9,264 bases of DNA, taken from the NCBI GenBank assembly GCA_016235915.1, contig JACRIC010000095.1, forward strand, positions 1 to 9,264, read 5' to 3'. Source of the DNA: Candidatus Peregrinibacteria bacterium (lineage in GTDB: Bacteria; Patescibacteriota; Gracilibacteria; UBA1369; JACRIC01). A program made the position numbers and the translations under genes. Shown here piece after piece: positions 4,996 to 9,264 of this stretch. The first letter of the stretch is position 1. The number at the start of each line of letters is the position of its first letter. The notes beneath the pieces were generated by a model. That model was given only the letters and a program-made list of their open reading frames with translations, searched no databases and was not told the origin of the DNA.

Positions 4996-7900
4996 TTATA
5001 GGCGCACTTCGCTTCGCTCTGTGCGTGGTGCGTTAGCGTCGGCTAGTGTACGAGAAACATTTTTTTCCTGCAAGGCGTTTTTTTCGAGATTCAAATATTT
5101 TTGGTTATAAATTTCTCCGGCAGGAATCAGTTTTCCGATAATGACATTTTCTTTTAACCCTTCGAGACGGTCAATTTTCTTGGTAGTAGCCGCTTCGACG
5201 AGCACGCGAATGGTTTCTTGGAAAGATGCGGCAGAAAGCCAGCTTTCTGTTTGAAGCGCGATTCGCGTCAGTCCCAGCAAGAGTCTTTCAAATCGAATTT
5301 TTTTTCCTTTTTTCTTTTCCATTTCTGCATTGAATTCTTCGCATTCATAGATGTTTACAATGGTTCCTGGCAGATATTTGCTGTCTCCGGGATTTAAAAC
5401 CCGCACTTTTGAAAGCATTTGCCGCGCAATAATTTCAATATGTTTATCATTGATTGATTGCCCCTGTGAAGCGTAAATGCTTTGGACTTCGGTCATAATG
5501 TATTTCAAAACCGTGTAGACATCGGTGAGATGAAGCAGATCACGGAGATTGATATGTCCAATGGTTATCGGCGTGCCAGCCTTCACATTTTGACCATTTT
5601 TTACTTTGAGAGTTCTTCTGAAAGGAATGGTGTATTGTTTTTCGATCGGTCCCTTTGAGGTAATAATGATATGATCTTCTTTTGCTTCTTTCACCGTGCC
5701 GCTGATTCTTGCACGAATTCCTTTTTTGGTCTCATCGGATTTGGCAATGATGGTTTTTTCTTCGACGCGATCTCCTTTTTTAACAAGGATTTTATGCAAC
5801 GGAGGGACTTCTTCGGAAACTTCAATCGGTTTATCTGCCACGACGGTCACTTCGAGATTTCCAATTTTTTTCTGAATTTTTATCACGCCGTCGATTTCTG
5901 CCAATACCGCGGGTATTTTCGGTGGTCTTGCTTCAAAGAGTTCTTCCACGCGAGTCAGTCCCTGTGTGATGTCCGCTTGGTCGGCCACTCCTCCCATGTG
6001 GAAAGTTCTCATGGTGAGCTGTGTGCCAGGTTCTCCGATGCTTTGGGCGGCAATGATGCCCACAGCCGTGCCAATGGAAACAATTTTATTGGTTCCGAGA
6101 TCTTTTCCGTAGCATTGTTGACACAGACCATTTTTTGTCTGACACATCATGACAGCGCGCACACTCACTTCTGCGATTTGAGCGGTTTGAATTTTGGCCG
6201 TGAGCGTTTTATCGATGATGTCGTTTTTTTCTGCCATGATTTCTCCGGTTTTCGGGTGGATGATATTTTTTGTCAATGTTCTTCCAAAAATTCTATTTTC
6301 AAAAGATTCGCCGATTTGTTTGCTTTCTTCTCTGGAGATGACATGAGCATGTTTTGAACCGCAGTCTTCTTCTTTGATAATGGTTTCTTGAACGGCGTCG
6401 ACGAGACGTCTCGTGAGGTATCCTGCTTCTGCTGTTTTGAGAGCCGTATCGGATTTTCCTTTTCTGCCGCCATGGGTAGCAATGAAATATTCGAGAATGG
6501 AGAAACCTTCTTTTAAGTTCGATTTAATGGGGAGTTCAATAGTTTTTCCTGCAGGATTTGCCACCAGCCCCTTCATGCCGCAGAGCTGTGTTACTTGTCC
6601 CCAGTTTCCTCGGGCGCCGGAATCAATCATGTAAAAAATATCGTTCTCTTCTTTAATACCCTTCACCATATCTATTCCGATTTTTGATTTTGCCTCCGAC
6701 CAGATTTTAATGGTATGGGTGTATCTTTCTTCATCGGTCACAAATCCTTTCCAGTATTGATTGTTAATGTGTTTTACCATTTCTGATGCTTCTTCGATAA
6801 TTTCATCTTTACTTTCAGGAATGACCATGTCGGCCGATGAAATGGAAAGTCCCGATCGTGTGGCGTAATAGAAGCCCAAATCTTTGATTTTATCTGAAAG
6901 TTTTACGGTTGTTTCACTTCCCAAGAGATCAAATGATTCTCCGATGATATTTTTTAACGCATGTTTGTCAATGGTTTTGTTTTTGAATCCTAATTCGGGA
7001 GGAAGGATGCTGTTAAAAATGAGTTGTCCGACGGATGTCTCTATGACTTTCCCTTGCACGCGGCATTTTATGAGCGCTTGGAGGTGGACAAAATCAAGCT
7101 GATAGGCGAGCATGGCTTCGTCAAATGTTGCGAAAACCAAATTTTCGCCCTTGAGGCCCTTTCGGATTTTCGTGAGGTAATAACAGCCAAGCACCATGTC
7201 TTGCGTCGCCGTCGTGATGGGTTCTCCTCCCGATGGTTTGAGAAGATTTTTACTTGAAAGCATGAGTTCTTTACACTCTTGTTGCGCGGAATTTGAGAGG
7301 GGAACGTGGACAGCCATTTGATCTCCGTCGAAATCTGCATTAAACGCGGCGCAGACGAGAGGGTGCACTTGAATAGCTTTCCCTTCGACGAGTATGGGCT
7401 GGAAGGCTTGTATTCCGAGGCGGTGGAGCGTTGGTGCGCGGTTGAGCAGAACGTAATGACTGTTGGTAATATCTTCTAGGATGTCCCAGACTTCTTTTTG
7501 GCCGCTTCCCATGAGCTTTTCTGCGTTTTTCAGATTGTGAGCGTAGCCTTCGCGAATGAGCCGGCCGATGACATGCGGTTTAAAAAGCTCGAGCGCCATT
7601 TGTTTTGGAATTCCGCATTGATGGAGCTGGAGCTTCGGTCCAACCACAATCACACTTCTTCCAGAGTAATCGACGCGTTTTCCCAGAAGGTGTTGGCGGA
7701 ATCGTCCTTGTTTTCCCTTGAGCATATCCGAAAGCGATCGAAGTTTTCGTTTATCTCCAGAGTTAAAAACAGTTTTTCCTTGTCGGGCGCTATTGTTCAT
7801 CAGCGTGTCTACGGCTTCCTGAAGCATTCTTTTTTCATTTCGACAAATTACTTCCGGCGCGCCGATGGATATGAGTTTTTTTAAGCGGTTGTTTCGATTA

Positions 7901-8913
7901 ATGACTCTTCGATACAGATCATTGAGATCTGAAGCCGCAAAACGACCACCGTCGAGTTGCACCATGGGACGAAGATCGGGCGGAATGATCGGCAAAATGG
8001 TGAGAATCATCCATTCAGGTTTTATTCCGGCTCGCAGTAAACTTCCTACAAAACGGATTCTTTTAATGATTTTTTTCTGTTTTTGCCCTGGCGCTTTTTT
8101 GAGCTCGTTTTTGAGTTTTTCCAGGAGATTTTTGAGATCGATATTTTGAATAATTTCTCGAAGCGCCTCAGCTCCAGTTCCTGCTTTAAAAATATGTCCG
8201 AATTTCATCGACATATCGCGATATTCGAGCTCAGACATGACGCGGCAATGAGCAATGGTCTCCAAATCATCTTTGGCATTACTGTACTGTTCTCGCAGTT
8301 CTTCCAATTTCAGCGCGTATTCTTTTTCGAGCTCCGCCATTTCTTTTTCAGTTTTTTTTGCCTTAACGTATTCGGATTTTTTTTCTTTGAATTCCGTTTG
8401 GATGATGACTTTGTGTTCGAGAAATTCCGTTTTCAGCTGTTCTTTTGTTTCTTCTTTCGTTTTTTCATCAACGTGAATGACAATATATGCCGCAAAATAT
8501 GCTACTTGTTCAAGTGTTTTAATGGGAAGATCTAGAAGAAGTCCAATGCGACTTGGAGTTGAGCGCAAAAACCAGATGTGCGTTACGGGCGCGGCGAGTT
8601 TGATGTGCCCCATGCGTTCGCGCCGGACGATGGATCGGGTGACTTCTACTCCGCATTTTTCGCAAATGACTCCTTTATAACGGATTCTCTTATATTTTCC
8701 GCAATAACATTCCCAGTTTTTCGTAGGGCCGAAGATTTTTTCACAAAAGAGACCATCGCGTTCTGGTTTTTGAGTTCGATAATTTATGGTTTCCGGTTTT
8801 TTTACTTCGCCGTGCGACCATGCCATGATATCTTCGGGAGATGCCACAGAGATGGCGATGGCATTGAAACTCTGGCTTTTTTGAAAAGTTTCCATAGTCA
8901 GGGTGAATTTCAA
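4996..8913 (-). CDS. rpoC: DNA-directed RNA polymerase subunit beta'
   Basis: This is the largest catalytic subunit of RNA polymerase. The 1305 codons include an N-terminal zinc ribbon (C69, C71, C84, C87), a charged coiled-coil-like insert at about 150-222, the DNA-clamp and rudder regions (RFRQHLLGKRVDYSGRS at 404-420), and the active-site motif NADFDGDQMAVH at 525-536, whose three Asp bind catalytic Mg2+. The bridge helix lies around 764-783 and the trigger loop around 812-840 (THGGRKGKSDTALKTAEAGY). A second zinc site uses C851, C924, C931 and C934. There is no large trigger-loop insertion like that of E. coli, so the layout resembles B. subtilis. The TTG start at 8913 has AGGA 12 nt upstream; ATG at 8895 is an alternative, giving 1299 aa. 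Conserved sequence ends near IPAGEIYNQKYL (about 1274). The last ~17 residues are encoded by a GC-rich repeat. The stop is TAA. ssb, not rpoB, lies directly upstream. Confidence 0.98.
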   Translation of the reverse strand: MKFTLTMETFQKSQSFNAIAISVASPEDIMAWSHGEVKKPETINYRTQKPERDGLFCEKIFGPTKNWECYCGKYKRIRYKGVICEKCGVEVTRSIVRRERMGHIKLAAPVTHIWFLRSTPSRIGLLLDLPIKTLEQVAYFAAYIVIHVDEKTKEETKEQLKTEFLEHKVIIQTEFKEKKSEYVKAKKTEKEMAELEKEYALKLEELREQYSNAKDDLETIAHCRVMSELEYRDMSMKFGHIFKAGTGAEALREIIQNIDLKNLLEKLKNELKKAPGQKQKKIIKRIRFVGSLLRAGIKPEWMILTILPIIPPDLRPMVQLDGGRFAASDLNDLYRRVINRNNRLKKLISIGAPEVICRNEKRMLQEAVDTLMNNSARQGKTVFNSGDKRKLRSLSDMLKGKQGRFRQHLLGKRVDYSGRSVIVVGPKLQLHQCGIPKQMALELFKPHVIGRLIREGYAHNLKNAEKLMGSGQKEVWDILEDITNSHYVLLNRAPTLHRLGIQAFQPILVEGKAIQVHPLVCAAFNADFDGDQMAVHVPLSNSAQQECKELMLSSKNLLKPSGGEPITTATQDMVLGCYYLTKIRKGLKGENLVFATFDEAMLAYQLDFVHLQALIKCRVQGKVIETSVGQLIFNSILPPELGFKNKTIDKHALKNIIGESFDLLGSETTVKLSDKIKDLGFYYATRSGLSISSADMVIPESKDEIIEEASEMVKHINNQYWKGFVTDEERYTHTIKIWSEAKSKIGIDMVKGIKEENDIFYMIDSGARGNWGQVTQLCGMKGLVANPAGKTIELPIKSNLKEGFSILEYFIATHGGRKGKSDTALKTAEAGYLTRRLVDAVQETIIKEEDCGSKHAHVISREESKQIGESFENRIFGRTLTKNIIHPKTGEIMAEKNDIIDKTLTAKIQTAQIAEVSVRAVMMCQTKNGLCQQCYGKDLGTNKIVSIGTAVGIIAAQSIGEPGTQLTMRTFHMGGVADQADITQGLTRVEELFEARPPKIPAVLAEIDGVIKIQKKIGNLEVTVVADKPIEVSEEVPPLHKILVKKGDRVEEKTIIAKSDETKKGIRARISGTVKEAKEDHIIITSKGPIEKQYTIPFRRTLKVKNGQNVKAGTPITIGHINLRDLLHLTDVYTVLKYIMTEVQSIYASQGQSINDKHIEIIARQMLSKVRVLNPGDSKYLPGTIVNIYECEEFNAEMEKKKGKKIRFERLLLGLTRIALQTESWLSAASFQETIRVLVEAATTKKIDRLEGLKENVIIGKLIPAGEIYNQKYLNLEKNALQEKNVSRTLADANAPRTERSEVRL
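4999..5047 (-). repeat. GC-rich repeat element forming the 3' end of rpoC
   Basis: The last ~17 codons of rpoC are abruptly GC-rich and repetitive. On the plus strand, GGCGCACTTCGC (5001-5012) is identical to 4501-4512 in the rpsL-rpsG spacer. GTGCGT follows at 5021-5026 and GTGCG again at 5028-5032. CGCAC (5003-5007) can pair with GTGCG (5021-5025). In the rpoC frame it reads ADANAPRTERSEVRL, low-complexity sequence typical of translated dispersed repeats and outside the conserved beta' fold. The TAA stop follows immediately. I infer that a repeat copy entered the end of the gene and added a dispensable tail. Confidence 0.6.
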
Positions 8914-8925
8914 AGGATAAGGGTT

Positions 8926-8929
8926 TCCT
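8926..8929 (-). promoter_or_regulatory. Weak ribosome binding site favouring the TTG start of rpoC
   Basis: On the minus strand AGGA (8929-8926) overlaps the ssb TAG stop and lies 12 nt before TTG 8913 and 30 nt before ATG 8895. Only the TTG is within plausible Shine-Dalgarno reach, and even there the spacing is long. Family alignment does not decide the start, because homology begins after the ATG (at SFNAIAISVASPEDI). Confidence 0.35.
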
Positions 8930-9264
8930 AAAGACCGAGATCTTCGTCAATTGAGGGAACGGATTTGGCTGAAGGTTCCTGCTTTTCATCTTGATTGGCT
9001 TCGAATGCTTCTTCCAGAGTTGTTTCTTCAAATGTTTCTTCTGGTTCCGTGGATGGAACGTCGCTTTCTTTTGGCCGTTTTTCAAGGATAATCATATCTT
9101 GGATGATGATTTCGGTTTTGAATTTTTTTATGCCTTCTGGGGTGTCCCAGCTTCTTGTTTTCAGATATCCTTCAACGTAAATGAGTTTTCCTTTTTTGAG
9201 ATACTGTTGGCAGATTTCAGCGAGTCTGGCCCATGCGACCAATTCGTGACATTCCGTGGAAGTA
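8928..9264 (-). CDS. ssb: Single-stranded DNA-binding protein SSB (3' part; 5' end outside the window)
   Basis: SSB coats single-stranded DNA during replication, repair and recombination. The frame is open from the window edge and ends at TAG 8930-8928, giving 111 visible residues. The start lies beyond position 9264; the TTG at 9242 is an internal Leu codon, because the upstream codons (reading [16 protein letters not shown]) continue the OB-fold. Visible parts are the C-terminal half of the OB-fold, with the family pattern VAW-x-LAEIC-x-QYLKKGK-x-YVEG and TRSWDTPEG, then [13 protein letters not shown], followed by an acidic Glu/Pro/Thr-rich linker of about 45 residues. The tail ends IDEDLGL rather than the usual DD(I/L)PF tip, so the terminal Pro-Phe used to recruit partner proteins is absent. 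It lies 14 nt upstream of rpoC on the same strand, which suggests co-transcription. ssb normally sits between rpsF and rpsR, so this neighbour is unusual. Identity is secure. Confidence 0.93.
   Translation of the reverse strand, partial: TSTECHELVAWARLAEICQQYLKKGKLIYVEGYLKTRSWDTPEGIKKFKTEIIIQDMIILEKRPKESDVPSTEPEETFEETTLEEAFEANQDEKQEPSAKSVPSIDEDLGL

Noticed and set aside
5671..6357. A 228-codon plus-strand ORF opposite rpoC
   Set aside because: It lies wholly antisense to conserved rpoC sequence, its translation is Phe-rich with no domain, and it reflects the codon use of the real gene. Other plus-strand ORFs opposite rpoC, fusA and tuf were dismissed for the same reason.
1..9264. CRISPR array, phage or defence genes
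   Set aside because: No regularly spaced direct repeats and no nuclease, transposase or integrase ORF are present; the coding content is core housekeeping genes.

Overview
The window is almost wholly one minus-strand block of core information-processing genes. In transcription order (right to left) these are the end of ssb (single-strand DNA-binding protein), rpoC (RNA polymerase beta'), rpsL (S12), rpsG (S7), fusA (EF-G), tuf (EF-Tu) and rpsJ (S10). From rpsL to tuf this is the classical bacterial str operon with rpsJ attached, and all of these genes look intact and functional. TAA, TAG and TGA are all used as stops at the expected protein ends, so the standard bacterial code applies and UGA is not recoded. 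The proteins are bacterial, with Firmicutes/Chloroflexi-like architecture: S12 has the longer N-terminal loop and beta' lacks the large E. coli trigger-loop insertion. The unusual gene order, start sites without Shine-Dalgarno (SD) sequences and GC-rich dispersed repeats suggest an uncultivated lineage such as Patescibacteria/CPR. That placement is an inference, not a demonstration.

Layout: 9264-8928, 3' part of ssb; 8913-4996, rpoC, whose last ~17 codons come from a GC-rich repeat; 4960-4541, rpsL; 4540-4385, a 156-nt spacer packed with palindromes that share end modules with the rpoC tail; 4384-3923, rpsG; 3916-1838, fusA; 1837-1746, a 92-nt spacer with a possible tuf promoter; 1745-546, tuf; 543-208, rpsJ; 207-1, no recognised gene, but one 38-codon ORF with a good SD sequence and a perfect hairpin.

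How the genes work together: beta' makes RNA, S12, S7 and S10 are small-subunit proteins, and EF-Tu and EF-G drive elongation. Grouping them coordinates ribosome and polymerase synthesis. ssb directly before rpoC, where rpoB usually lies, and the absence of rplC after rpsJ show that both ends of the conserved block have been rearranged.

I did not find a new defence system, mobile-element ORF, CRISPR array or RNA gene. The most interesting signals are: (1) a repeat family placed at the 3' ends of rpoC and rpsL, with a stem-preserving base change between two palindromic copies; (2) an EF-Tu with Gly20 in its P-loop (GHGDHGKT) and a four-cysteine insert; (3) the ssb-rpoC junction; and (4) a nearly SD-less operon followed by a small ORF that does have an SD sequence.
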